NCBI GenBank assembly: GCA_965198185.1
Contig: CBDAOU010000002.1
Span: 1,364,001 to 1,428,000 of the forward strand
Length of the DNA stretch: 64,000 nt
Source: JAJECS01 sp965198185
GTDB taxonomy: Bacteria; Chloroflexota; UBA11872
Reading direction: 5' to 3'
Under the pieces are notes generated by a model that saw only the letters and a program-made list of their open reading frames with translations, did not search any database and was not told the DNA's origin. Below, in pieces: positions 51,924-61,221 of the stretch (position 1 is the first letter of the stretch; every line of letters starts with the position of its first letter). The position numbers and the translations under genes are program-made.

Positions 51924-53012
51924 CTAGGCGATCGCCTCGCAGTTGGCGGCGGGAACGGTCACGGTGCCTCCCTGCATCCGCTGCACGCGCACGCAGACGG
52001 CCGGCGAACCGGAGGGCGCGCGCGCCTCATCCGGCGCCGGACCCACCACCACACCCTCTTCGCCGGCATCGGGTCCGGCCACGATCCGCACCGGAAGGCC
52101 GTCGGCCCCAAGCTCGGCGACGAGCGCCTCGGACGGTCCCGGAGGCAGCAGCACCTCGGATTCGCCGGGCTGACGGCTTCCAACCACGGAAACCAGCTCA
52201 TCGGTGCTGGCGCGGAATATGCGTTGCAGGGTGCGTGGCATACGGGTGTGACCAAACCCCTCGGTCAGGAGCGTGGGCACGGGCGGCGTAAGCGGCGCCG
52301 ACGGCGGCAGCGGAAGACCGACGATGGTAGGGGCCAGCGCCAGCTCCGACAGCGTGGCGTCGTCAGCAGACGGAGCGATGACCGCCGAAGCGCGGGCCTC
52401 GACGGCGCGCTGCATCCATTCGGTGCGCAGCGGGTCGGGCGTCACGAGAATCTCGCCGACTTCGGCCACATCCTCGGGCCGATCGCCTGACTCGATGACC
52501 CGCACGGGCCCCACGGCGCGCCCTCCGGCTCCCAGCGCACCCGCAATGGCCACCCCCTGGCCTTCGATGACGATCGACTCGCCGGGAGTGACGCTGACGA
52601 CGGTCCCGGCGAGACGGCAGTGCAGCGCCACCTCGCGCACCTCACGCACGAAGACGGCCACGCCGGTGCGCGGACTCACGCTGGCGATCATGCCGCGGGT
52701 CGGCGCCCGCCACTGGCGCCCGATGCCCATCCGCCCGGGCGATTCCGCGAGCAAGGTGTCTTCTTCAACGATTTCCGCGCGGCTCACCTTGAGCAGTCGG
52801 GGCACGTCCTCCAGCTGCGCGCTCAGCAGTCGCGGCAAATCGACCACCGTAACCCCGGTGCGCATGCGACCGCGGCCCCAGACCTGACCCATGACCACTT
52901 CGTCACCGTCATTGACCAGGATTCGGCCCGAGCTCGGCAGCACGTGCCGGCGGCGCAGCGTGCCGCTCCGCACGGTTTGCCGAATGGCGCGCCGGATGCG
53001 CTCAGCCTCCAT
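51924..53012 (-). CDS. Hypothetical protein with barrel-sandwich-hybrid-like start, partner of the GlmL-like gene
   Basis: A 362-residue protein of unknown function. Residues about 10-60 (GRILVNDGDEVVMGQVWGRG) look like a lipoyl/RnfC-type barrel-sandwich hybrid. Further beta-rich repeats follow (VSVTPGESIVIEGQGVAIAG, EVGEILVTPDPLRTEWMQRA). No catalytic motif, signal peptide or membrane segment is seen. It overlaps the upstream GlmL-like gene by 11 bp, so the two proteins are probably made together and may interact. ATG 53012 is preferred; the longer frame starts inside the neighbour. Confidence 0.7.
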   Translation of the reverse strand: MEAERIRRAIRQTVRSGTLRRRHVLPSSGRILVNDGDEVVMGQVWGRGRMRTGVTVVDLPRLLSAQLEDVPRLLKVSRAEIVEEDTLLAESPGRMGIGRQWRAPTRGMIASVSPRTGVAVFVREVREVALHCRLAGTVVSVTPGESIVIEGQGVAIAGALGAGGRAVGPVRVIESGDRPEDVAEVGEILVTPDPLRTEWMQRAVEARASAVIAPSADDATLSELALAPTIVGLPLPPSAPLTPPVPTLLTEGFGHTRMPRTLQRIFRASTDELVSVVGSRQPGESEVLLPPGPSEALVAELGADGLPVRIVAGPDAGEEGVVVGPAPDEARAPSGSPAVCVRVQRMQGGTVTVPAANCEAIA

Positions 53013-54795
53013 GCGGCCTCGCTGGCGCGGCCCCGGTCGCGACCGGGGGAAACGCGTCCATCGAGCGCAGCCACTGCTGCAGCCGCGCCTGGCGCTCATC
53101 GGCCTCGTCGGGCCACACCAGCGGTCGCCCGCGCGCATCCACAATCAGTCCCACCATGCCGGAGCCGACGTTTGCCTTCAGCCGCGCCGGACGTCCGTTG
53201 CCCAAGCCCACGTCGAAGCGCGCCTGCGGCCAGATGCGCACTTCCGCCGGCACGCGGGCGTCCCACTGGATGACGTCGAGCGCACCCGCGCTCACTTCGC
53301 GCTCGATGCGCGCCCCCGAGCTGGGTCGAACGTCCACCAGCACCGCCGGCTCGCCGGCTCTGGCGCGGCCGCGCGGCGCCACGCAGACGCCCAAAGGCAC
53401 GAGGGTCGACTCGAACGCGACGCGGGCGCCGGTGCGTGCCAGCGCGCCCTGCATGGCCAGGCTCGATGTCGGATCGATCGCCAACTGGGTGACGCCCGCG
53501 GGCTCCAGGATATTCACCAGCAACAACGCGGCTTGCACCGCCCGACCGGCGCTGCGTGCCGCGCGACCCGTCAGAACGATCAGATCAAGCGACTCGTGGT
53601 TCAGCGGACTCCGGCCGTCTTCGGACGCACGCAGCGCCTCGCGGGCCGCGGCCGTAAACACCGCGTGGGCCAGCTGCAACTCGGCCGAGGTCGCCGCAAC
53701 CGCCGCCGGGTGCGCCGATCGATTCAAGGCCGCGAAGCGCAGCGCCTGCGGAATTGGCTCCTCGGGCGCCCACTGCGCCACCCGCTCGATCGGCGTTTGC
53801 AGCGCGATGTGATACGGACGCGCAAGGTCTTGCCGTTGACCCAGCCCCACGCCTACTCCCCTGCCCGCCTGGTGGCCAACGACGGACACGTAGTCGTCGT
53901 CGAGCGACACCGCGGCAACCTCCAGGGCCTGCTGCGTGGCCAGCTCCCGCACGGCCTCGCCCAGAGCCGCGGCGGTTGCATGCGCCGGGGCGTCGGCGAT
54001 CTCAGCCGGCACCGATCGGCCGGCGAATCGTCGAGCCTTAACCGTCTGTTGCACGTCGTCGAGCAGTGCGTCCGGCTCGGTCATTTCCAGCGGCACGTCC
54101 ACGCCGCCGCCCTGCACGGAAACGGCGTGGACCGGAAACGCCTGCTTGAGCGCGGCGAGCGCGCGCTCATCAAGCTCGCCGCCATAGAGAATTGCGATCA
54201 CGGGCACGTAGCTCGACTCGCGGCCGGCGAGCCCGCCGATCAGCAGGTCGGCCATATAGGCCAAGCCCTGGCCTTCCCGATCTTCCGTCAGCGCCACCAC
54301 AACGATGCTGGGCCGCTGCGCGCTGATGACGTCGATAGTGGCCGGACCGTCAATCCGATCCCGAAATTCGCGCGCCGCGGTCGTGGCGCGGCCAATCACG
54401 GCGAACTCGCGGTCGGTTAGGGCCGCCTCGAGCGCTTCGAGGTCGCGCGCGACCAGATTGCTCACCACGAAACACGACGGTCCCGGCGCCAGACCGCGAC
54501 CAACTGCCGCAGCGATGGGCGGCGTGCGTGGCTCCCCGTGCGGCCGAACGGAAGTCTCGGGGATGGCGAAATAGGCCCCGGCAAGCGATTCGGCTTCTGC
54601 GAGGGCCCGCTCGAAGCTCGGCGCGAGATCGAAATCGGGAGCGTCAAGCGTGCTGGGCGACCCAGCCACCGTCAGCAAACGGTAGGCGCCCTCGTGCTGC
54701 GCGAAAACGCCCACGCGCGTCTCCGCGCCAAGCTCGACCACGGAAACGCGATCCGTCGTGCTCGGCGCCGCCGCGCCATCGCCATTCATCTGCAT
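53002..54795 (-). CDS. GlmL/MutL-like ASKHA-fold protein
   Basis: A 597-residue protein resembling the glutamate mutase L family of actin-like ATPases. Recognisable parts are VSVVELGAETRVGVFAQ near residue 17 (phosphate-1 loop), RPSIVVVALTEDREGQGL near 160, and DLIVLTGRAARSAGRAVQAA near 400. The usual DxGS/T of the ATP loop is ELGA here, so ATP binding may be altered or lost. No glutamate mutase S or E subunit or B12 gene is in the window. It overlaps its downstream partner and is divergent from the archaemetzincin-like gene. Confidence 0.75.
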   Translation of the reverse strand: MQMNGDGAAAPSTTDRVSVVELGAETRVGVFAQHEGAYRLLTVAGSPSTLDAPDFDLAPSFERALAEAESLAGAYFAIPETSVRPHGEPRTPPIAAAVGRGLAPGPSCFVVSNLVARDLEALEAALTDREFAVIGRATTAAREFRDRIDGPATIDVISAQRPSIVVVALTEDREGQGLAYMADLLIGGLAGRESSYVPVIAILYGGELDERALAALKQAFPVHAVSVQGGGVDVPLEMTEPDALLDDVQQTVKARRFAGRSVPAEIADAPAHATAAALGEAVRELATQQALEVAAVSLDDDYVSVVGHQAGRGVGVGLGQRQDLARPYHIALQTPIERVAQWAPEEPIPQALRFAALNRSAHPAAVAATSAELQLAHAVFTAAAREALRASEDGRSPLNHESLDLIVLTGRAARSAGRAVQAALLLVNILEPAGVTQLAIDPTSSLAMQGALARTGARVAFESTLVPLGVCVAPRGRARAGEPAVLVDVRPSSGARIEREVSAGALDVIQWDARVPAEVRIWPQARFDVGLGNGRPARLKANVGSGMVGLIVDARGRPLVWPDEADERQARLQQWLRSMDAFPPVATGAAPARPHGG

Positions 54796-54921
54796 GCGGC
54801 GAGCGTAGCAATTGGCCGCACCCGCCTCCCTGCCGGATTCCGCCGCCGAATCGGCGGCGCCGACGTCCTACCATGACCGTCAGGCATCACCGATCACAGA
54901 TGGAGCGCGCCAGGCTCGACC

Positions 54922-55641
54922 ATGAAGTCGATCTCGTTCCAGTGGACCGACGGCGTCGCGCCGTGGGAGGCCGAGACCGTCGTCTCCACCGTGGCGCATA
55001 TCCAAGAGGTGATGCTCGTACTCGGCCAGCGAGCCGGCCTGAGCCTGAAACGAGGAGAGCTGCGGCCATTCGGCACCTGGGTCATCCCCGGCATACCGCG
55101 CGGATCGCCCTATTGGAGCACGCGCTGGTACGTCGAGCAGAGCCTCGACAAAGCTACCGGGCAAATCTATGCGCCGAAGTACATCAACGTCCTGCGCGAC
55201 GAGCCCTGGCAGCAGGTGGGGCCCCACTATGACGTGGCCATCGTGCACGCGGATTTGCTGGATGCACCTGAGCACAACGCCGGCGGCACCAGCGATCCCC
55301 ACGTGCTCGCGGCCGCGGAGACGGACCTGGCCGCCGTCCTGTCCATGCACCGCCTGCGGCGCATTCCCGAGCATGACGATCGGCGCATGGCCGTGCGCCG
55401 GCTCGCGACCCGCAGCTTCGGCCTAGTGCTCGATCTGCCCGGCCCGGACCGCGCGCAAGCAGTGGACGAGGTGCACGGCCGCCGCGTGTGCACCAACGTC
55501 TGCGCCATGCGCGCCGCGCCGCGCCCCGAGGACATCCTTGAGCTGGCACGCCAAGAGCACCGGTCACGAGTCGTCTTCTGCCGCGACTGCACCAACGACC
55601 TGCTCGATCAGGTCGTCGCCACCCACTTCTCGCAGAACTGA
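54922..55641 (+). CDS. Archaemetzincin-like protein lacking the HExxH zinc site
   Basis: A 239-residue protein. The C-terminal half follows the archaemetzincin layout. RLATRSFGL near residue 161 occupies the place of HELGHTFGL. VCTNVCAM near 193 matches the CxxxCVM knuckle, and FCRDC near 223 matches the last CxxC. The cysteines of the structural zinc site are kept, but both His and the Glu of the catalytic HExxH are replaced. A pseudoprotease is therefore suggested. The N-terminal half (GIPRGSPYWSTRWYVEQSLD, DVAIVHADLLD) is less clear. The relationship is a motif-based inference. Confidence 0.5.
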   Translation: MKSISFQWTDGVAPWEAETVVSTVAHIQEVMLVLGQRAGLSLKRGELRPFGTWVIPGIPRGSPYWSTRWYVEQSLDKATGQIYAPKYINVLRDEPWQQVGPHYDVAIVHADLLDAPEHNAGGTSDPHVLAAAETDLAAVLSMHRLRRIPEHDDRRMAVRRLATRSFGLVLDLPGPDRAQAVDEVHGRRVCTNVCAMRAAPRPEDILELARQEHRSRVVFCRDCTNDLLDQVVATHFSQN

Positions 55642-55667
55642 CCGCCGACTTGACTGTGGTCCGGTGG

Positions 55668-55689
55668 CCCACGCTGCGCGCAGCGTGGG
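55668..55689. repeat. REP-like perfect 22-bp palindrome
   Basis: CCCACGCTGCG followed by its exact reverse complement, flanked by CCGGTGG and AGATTT. Related units occur at about 55865-55895 (degenerate) and as an inverted pair at 59922-59999. Confidence 0.8.
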
Positions 55690-55727
55690 AGATTTCACCC
55701 CCGAGCGCGGACGGATCACCCACCCTG

Positions 55728-55745
55728 TCACTCCGAACGGAGTGA
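55728..55745. repeat. 18-bp perfect palindrome TCACTCCGAACGGAGTGA
   Basis: A perfect inverted repeat with arms TCACTCCGA and TCGGAGTGA, 39 bp after the REP copy. It resembles dispersed intergenic repeats and is not associated with a gene. Confidence 0.6.
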
Positions 55746-56362
55746 GGAGTCTAAGACGTTCGTCTAAAGGGACAGGAAGTGCGGCAACGACCGTCCGAAC
55801 CTGGAGTGCTCATGGGCGGGATGACGGTCGTCAGCACCAGTCACGAACCTGGATTCTCGGACTGATCCGGTGGCCCGGCTGCGTGCAACTGGGGCCGTGC
55901 GTGAGAATGGGCGGTCCACGGCCACGGCGATCTTCAACGGCGAAGTGCGGACCTTTACGGCCTGAGGTGGATAGTCTGGCCCTCGCATTGGGAAATGGTT
56001 CCTGGCCGGCACCGAGTTGAGCCTCGCGGTGCTCCGACCGAAAAATAGACGGCCTGAATTTCGAGGCCATACCACAAGCCTGGCGACGGATCGATGCCCG
56101 CAGCTTGACGCCGCGCATGAAGGGCACTTCGCGAGCCACCATCGTGTCTCCGAAACCGGCGATTTCGGCAGCGCGCACCACCAAACCGCCGCGCACACAA
56201 TCACTGGACGAGCCAAGCGTTCGCCTTCCTCCTGACCGTAACGTTGAATTGAACACACGCCGCCGCGCTTGCTGCATGGCGGTTGGCTTTCCTGAAACGG
56301 ACAAGGCGGCAACGGTTGCTCATCGAGCGCCTGTTGCGCACGCTCAGCGGCCCCGCGCGTGA

Positions 56363-57212
56363 TCACCAGCTCCCCAACTCCCCAATCCGGTCATGGTGCG
56401 TGTTCTTCATGGTCACCTGGACGGCGTGGAACCCGTGGCGGCGGACGAGGGCCGCGATTTCGGGCGCGTGGTCGTAGGTGAGCATGAACTCGGGCGCGGC
56501 GTCGGCCAGCATTTGGAACAGCCGCGGATGATCGATCTCGGAATGCGTATAGAGCCGCCGTCCGGCGCGCTTGCCGCCGGCGGTGTAGGGCGGATCCGCG
56601 AAGACCACCGAGCCCGGCGTTCCCGCGAACTCTTCAAGCAACCGCATACCGTCGGTTTCGCGGAAGTCGATCCGCTCGGCGTGCGCGCTGATCTCGCGCA
56701 GGCGAGACGCGATAGTCTCCGGGTACCAGCGGGAGGCCAGCCCCTTGCCGCTCTCGCCGGCGCGGCTCAGCGACGCGCCCGGGGCCAGAATCCCTCCGCG
56801 GCGGGTGCGATTGAGCACCAGCGCGCGGAAGCCCCGATCCAGCGGCTCGTCCGGCTGGGTCCGTGCCAGCGCTTCCACGGCCTCGCGCGTGGGCTCAAAT
56901 TCGCGGATCCGCTCGCAAAGCTCGGGGCCGTGATTCAGGGCGGCCTTCCAAAAGGCGGCCACGTCTCGGTCGAGCTCGGCCAGCAGACAGCGCTCGACCA
57001 GACCCTCCATCACCGCCGTCAGCGAGACGATGGCGCCGCCGCCGAACGGCTCGATCAGCAGCTCGCGGCTTTTGGTCCAGTCCGCCGAGCCAGGCGCGGA
57101 TATGCGGCACCAGCCAGGTCTTGCCGCCGGGATAGCGCAACGGGCTGCGCTGTGGCACCGACGCGACGTTGGCGGCGGGAATCGGAGAGTGCGGGAAATC
57201 GGCCTCGGACAT
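56363..57212 (-). pseudogene. Dam-type (D12 class) DNA adenine methylase, frameshifted
   Basis: N6-adenine methylase split by one frameshift. From ATG 57212 the first frame carries the SAM motif SPLRYPGGKTWLVPHIRAWL and runs out of frame after LDQKP. The following frame supplies ELLIEPFGGGAIVSLTAVME, VLNRTRRGGI and the catalytic VVFADPPYTAGGKRA (DPPY) near the C-terminal third, ending at 56363. The shift lies at about 57063-57070, next to a TTTT run. With repair it would be about 280 residues. No nuclease gene is adjacent, so an orphan methylase is likely. Confidence 0.85.
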
Positions 57213-57216
57213 CGGA

Positions 57217-59257
57217 TTAGGCCTTCGCCGCTTCCAGGTCCTCACGAAGCTCGCGGATGCGGTCGCGGAATTGGGCGGCCTTCTCGAATTCGAGCGCCTC
57301 GGCGGCCAGGCGCATCTTGGCTTCCAGCTGCTTGATGTGGGCGGCCAGCTCCGCCCGGCTCATGGCGTCGACGCGGCGGAAGCCCAGCTCATAGGCCGGC
57401 GCGGTCTCGGCGGCGCGCGGCAGGGCCTCGGCCTCCACCACGCGGTCGGTGAGGTCGCGCAGCCCCTTGATCACCGACTGCGGCGTGATGCCGTGCTCGG
57501 CGTTGTACTGAATCTGCAGGCTGCGTCGGCGATAGGTCTCGTCGATCGCCCGCCGCATGCTCGCCGTCACGATGTCGGCATACATGATGACGCGGCCGTG
57601 CAGATGCCGCGCGGCGCGGCCGATGGTCTGAATGAGCGAGGTGTCGGCGCGCAGGAACCCCTCTTTGTCGGCATCCAGAATGGCCACCATCGACACCTCG
57701 GGCAGATCGAGGCCCTCGCGCAGCAGGTTGATCCCCACCACGACGTCGTACACGCCGCGCCGCAGTTCGCTGAGGATCCTGACGCGGTCCAGCGTGTCGA
57801 TCTCCGAGTGCAGGTAGTGCACCTTGATGCCGATCTCCGCGAGGTATTCGGCCAGGTCCTCGGCCATGCGCTTGGTGAGCGTGGTGCAGAGCACGCGCTC
57901 ATGGACCCGGACGCGCTTGTTGATCTCGCCGATCAGGTCGTCGATCTGCCCTTCGGTGGGCCGCACCTCGATCGCCGGATCGACCAGCCCGGTGGGCCGC
58001 ACGATCTGTTCCACGACCTGCTCGCTGTGCTCGTATTCGTAGGGACCGGGCGTGGCGGACATGAAAACGGCCGACTGCATGTAGGTCTCGAATTCCTCGA
58101 AGGCCAGCGGCCGGTTGTCGAACGCCGACGGCATGCGAAAGCCGTAGTCGACCAGCGACTGCTTGCGGCTGCGGTCGCCGGCCAGCATGCCGCGAACCTG
58201 CGGCAGGGTGGCGTGCGACTCGTCGACCACCAGCAGAAAGTCGTCCGGGAGGTAGTCGAGCAGCACCCAGGGCGGCTGGCCGGGACGCCGGCCGCTGAGG
58301 TGACGGCTGTAGTTCTCGATGCCAAAGCACATCCCGGTCTCGCGGAGCATCTCCAGGTCGAAGTTGGTGCGCTGGCGCAGCCGGGCGGCCTCGAGCACCT
58401 TGTCGCGCTCGTCCAGCTGGGCCGCGTATTCCGTCAACTCGTCCTCGACGGCGCGCAGAGCCTCGTTGAGGCGCTCGGCGGGGGTGACGTAGAACCGCGC
58501 CGGGATAAATGGTGACGGACTCAACGTCCTCGAGAATCTCGCCCGTCAGCGGCTCGATCTTGGCGATGCGCTCGAGTTCCTCGTCGAAGAACTCGCAGCG
58601 CAGCACGAAGTCGTCGTACGCCGGGTGGATCTCCACCACGTCCCCGCGCACGCGAAAGCGTCCGCGCTGAAACCCGGCGTCGTTGCGCTGGTATTGCATG
58701 GCGACGAGCCGGCGAAGCAGCCATTGCCGGTCATACGCCTGGCCGGCCGCGATCGCCAGGCTCACCTGGCCGTAGTCCTCCGGTGAACCGATGCCGTAGA
58801 TGCACGAGACGGACGCGACGATGATCACGTCGCGCCGCTCGAAGAGGGAGCGCGTGGCGGAGAGCCGCAGCTTGTCGATCTCCCAGTTGATGTCGGTTTC
58901 TTTCTCGATGAAGGTGTCGGTCCGCGCCACGTACGCTTCGGGTTGGTAGTAGTCGTAGTAGCTGACGAAATATTCGACGGCGTTGTGCGGGAAGAATTCG
59001 GCCAACTCCGTGGTCAACTGGGCGGCCAGCGTCTTGTTGTGCGCCAGCACCAGCGCGGGGCGCTGCACGGCGTTGATAACGTTGGCGATGGTGAAGGTCT
59101 TGCCCGACCCGGTGACGCCGAGCAGCGTCTGACAGCGGTGGCCCGAGCGGATGCCGTCAACGAGCTGAGCGACGGCCTTGGGCTGGTCGCCCGCCGGCTC
59201 GTAGGGCGCTTCGAGCCGGAAGCCGGCGGGGACTCCAACATGGGGCGTGGTGGCCAT
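57217..59257 (-). pseudogene. uvrB: Excinuclease ABC subunit B (uvrB), frameshifted as sequenced
   Basis: The DNA-damage helicase-like subunit of nucleotide excision repair. The N-terminal frame from ATG 59257 has YEPAGDQPKAVAQLVDGI, Walker A LLGVTGSGKTFTIANV, the beta-hairpin EYFVSYYDYYQPEAYV and ASVSCIYGIGSPEDYG. It shifts after ESVTIYP at about 58497-58504 (an extra G in GCCGGG). The second frame carries ARFYVTPAERLNEAL, VVDESHATLPQVRGM, GINLLREGLDLPEVSMVAIL and the C-terminal UVR domain (MRLAAEALEFEKAAQFRDRI). Everything but one base is intact, so an assembly error is the likeliest cause. Confidence 0.92.
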
Positions 59258-59312
59258 GGCCGATTCTAGGGCCTGCACCTATGATCGCGTCGCTCGCTCC
59301 GAACCGCTGGAC

Positions 59313-59906
59313 GTGAACCGCAGACACGAGCAGCGAAGACCGCCGGTGCTGCTGATTGTGAACGGGTACGCGGCGACGGGAAAAACAACCCTCGCGCGGG
59401 CGCTGTCCCGCGAGCTGCGCTGGCCGCTGGTGGTGAAAGACGTGTTCAAGGAGCAGCTGTTCGACCGGCTCGGCGCAACCGACTGCGAGGACTCCAAGCG
59501 TCTGGGCGCCGCCGCGATCGACGTGATGTTCAGTGTCGCCCGCGAGCTGCTGGTCGCCGGAACGTCGGTCATCATCGAATCGCCGCTGAAGCCGTCGTAT
59601 GACAACGCCCGCCTCCGTGCACTGGAGCGCGACGCCGACTTCCTAACGGTTCAGGTCGTCCTCACCGGAGATCCCGACGTGCTCTTCAAGCGATTCCAAA
59701 CGCGCGCCGAGCGCGGCGAGCGGCACCCGAGCCATTACGACTTCGATCGATTGACGGAGATGCGCGCGATGCTGCGCACGCCGCTCGAGCCGGTCGCGAT
59801 CTCCGGCGAGACCCTCACCTTCGACACGACGCACCTCTCCGACGCCAAAATCGCCGAGATGCAGCGGCAGACGATGGCGGCTATTCGGCGCGTAGCCTCG
59901 GAGTGA
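59313..59906 (+). CDS. AAA-type small-molecule kinase/P-loop ATPase
   Basis: A 197-residue P-loop protein of the zeta-toxin/shikimate-kinase-like AAA_33 group. VLLIVNGYAATGKTTLARAL near residue 12 is Walker A. VIIESPLKPSYDNARL near 88 is Walker B-like. RFQTRAERGERHPSH near 125 holds basic lid residues. It probably phosphorylates a small molecule; the substrate is unknown. GTG 59313 is used; the upstream in-frame ATGs lie inside the divergent uvrB start. Confidence 0.75.
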   Translation: MNRRHEQRRPPVLLIVNGYAATGKTTLARALSRELRWPLVVKDVFKEQLFDRLGATDCEDSKRLGAAAIDVMFSVARELLVAGTSVIIESPLKPSYDNARLRALERDADFLTVQVVLTGDPDVLFKRFQTRAERGERHPSHYDFDRLTEMRAMLRTPLEPVAISGETLTFDTTHLSDAKIAEMQRQTMAAIRRVASE

Positions 59907-59921
59907 AAGCGCGGCGTCGTT

Positions 59922-59999
59922 GTCCGGTGGCCCGCGCTGCGTGCAGCGTGGGACCGGCCGCGGTTGAATCTCCCAGGCGGCGCGCAGCCTGGGCCATCG
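59922..59999. repeat. Two REP-like palindromes in inverted orientation (REPIN-like)
   Basis: Unit one (TCCGGTGGCCC-stem-GGGA, 59922-59952) and unit two (TCTCCCAGG-stem-CCTGGGCCATCGG, about 59968-59999) are related to the unit at 55668-55689. Unit two is in reverse orientation. The pair lies between the convergent kinase and regulator genes. Confidence 0.7.
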
Positions 60000-60022
60000 G
60001 CCGCCTAGCACAATCCGGTGGG

Positions 60023-60337
60023 TTAGCGATGCAGTTGTCCATTCAGCGCTCTCTCCAGGTCGACGAGGTATTCGGCAAAGGCGCGGCGGCCTACCGCCGC
60101 CGCCTGAACCCACGTGCGCGGCTTGACTCCGACGAACTCCTTCGTGAGGACGAGGTAGTCCGCGTCCTCGAGCTTGCGCAGGTGGATGGTCAAGTTGCCG
60201 CCGGTCAAGCCGAGGGTCCTTTGGATGAAGCCGTAGGCGAGCCGGTCCGTCTCGGGCTGCATGACCAACAGCGTCATGATTCGCAGGCGCGTCGACTGAT
60301 GGATGGTCTCGTTGAGGACGGTGGCCTCGTCGGTCAA
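60023..60337 (-). CDS. Small winged-helix transcriptional regulator
   Basis: A 104-residue single-domain regulator of the MarR-like winged-helix type. LNETIHQSTRLRIMTLLVMQ forms the first helices, YGFIQRTLGLTGGNLTIHLRKLEDADYL (about residues 33-60) is the helix-turn-helix and EFVGVKPRTWVQA the wing. TTG 60337 overlaps the stop of the membrane-protein gene by 4 bp, so the two are translationally linked. A perfect palindrome upstream of the operon at 61013-61029 is the likely operator, suggesting autoregulation. Confidence 0.8.
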   Translation of the reverse strand: MTDEATVLNETIHQSTRLRIMTLLVMQPETDRLAYGFIQRTLGLTGGNLTIHLRKLEDADYLVLTKEFVGVKPRTWVQAAAVGRRAFAEYLVDLERALNGQLHR

Positions 60338-60971
60338 AGGACGCCGCTCTTGCGTATCCAGGCCGCGCCCAGCGCCACCACGACCAGCGTCGCCGCCGCC
60401 GTCACCAGCAACGCCAGATCGCCCGCGAGGTAGCTGGGCAGGTAGTACGCCGCCGCGAAGCCCACGCCCACCGCCGCAATCGCGGGGCGGTGCATGATGC
60501 CGAACAGGACGAGTCCCAGCGCCACAATGCCCACCGTGACGCGCGGTATGGCGGTGCCGGCATCGTCTCGCCGTCGACAGGCCCGCAGCCGCCGGCAGCA
60601 GGAACGCCGCGGCCACCACCGCGAGCCAGAAGAGGAACACCCTGATGCCAGCGCTGCGAGCGGCGTCGCCGACCGCGTTCTCCCTGCCCGCGCGGTGCCC
60701 GATGCGGGCGCTGCCCACCATTCCGGCCGCCGCCAGGCCGCCCCACAGCGGCCCGGGATACCACGGACTTGCCCGCCGCAAAGTCGGACGCCAGCGTCGC
60801 GATGGCGTACTGCGAGAAGTAGCCCAGCGCGACGATGGCGCCCCACAGGAGCAGGATCGTCGCCGTCCCGGCGACGTACATGGAGCTCCGCGCCCGGTCC
60901 ATCGTCGTGTGGATGGCGCCCCAACTCTCGTCGGCTGTGAGTGCCGCCGTTTCGGCGTCTGGTCCTGGCAT
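60334..60971 (-). pseudogene. Small polytopic membrane protein, two compensating frameshifts
   Basis: From ATG 60971 the first frame gives MYVAGTATILLLWGAIVALG and YFSQYAIATLASDFAAG. A second frame, from about 60785, gives PWYPGPLWGGLAAAGMVGS and FLFWLAVVAAAFLLPAAAGL. A third frame, from about 60570, gives PRVTVGIVALGLVLFGIMH and ends at 60334 with ALGAAWIRKSGVL. Joined, they form a membrane protein of about 210 residues with four or five spans. The two indels are in C- and G-rich runs. It is co-transcribed with the winged-helix regulator. Function unknown. Confidence 0.75.
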
Positions 60972-61012
60972 CGACTACCTCCCTGTCGTCATGGCCCCCA
61001 TCGGGGAACCTA

Positions 61013-61029
61013 AGTTTGTATCACAAACT
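61013..61029. promoter_or_regulatory. Palindromic operator AGTTTGT-ATC-ACAAACT
   Basis: Perfect 7-bp arms with a 3-bp spacer, in the most AT-rich part of this intergenic region. It lies 42 bp upstream of the membrane-protein start at 60971. The symmetry and length fit a dimeric winged-helix repressor, presumably the one encoded at 60023-60337. Confidence 0.65.
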
Positions 61030-61221
61030 AGTTTATCACGCTCGACAGGGCGACGTGTGAGCGGGCGGCCGGAACCGTCGGGCTCGTATTTCTAGACCGA
61101 AGTTAAACCCCGAACACGTCAAAAAACTCCCGGCCTCCAGATTGGCGGGCGCGCGGCGCGCACTCACCGCACGCAGCTCTATTGCCGTTGTTCCGGCCTT
61201 GAGCCTGAGTCCAGTCTGCGA

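Larger units (their letters stand above)
55642..56362. other. Roughly 720-bp region without a convincing gene, rich in palindromic repeats
   Basis: Open frames exist on both strands (for example 56366-55764 and 56304-55831, minus) but none shows a recognisable domain, a clear ribosome binding site or consistent codon use. The region holds a perfect palindrome at 55668-55689, a second at 55728-55745 and a degenerate REP copy at about 55865-55895. It may contain a decayed gene. Confidence 0.5.

Noticed and set aside
55764..56366. Overlapping minus-strand open frames in the gene-poor stretch after 55642
   Set aside because: No domain, ribosome binding site or consistent coding signal; two competing frames overlap and palindromic repeats are present.
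57169..58515. 448-codon plus-strand open frame opposite uvrB
   Set aside because: It is a shadow of the C-terminal uvrB frame.
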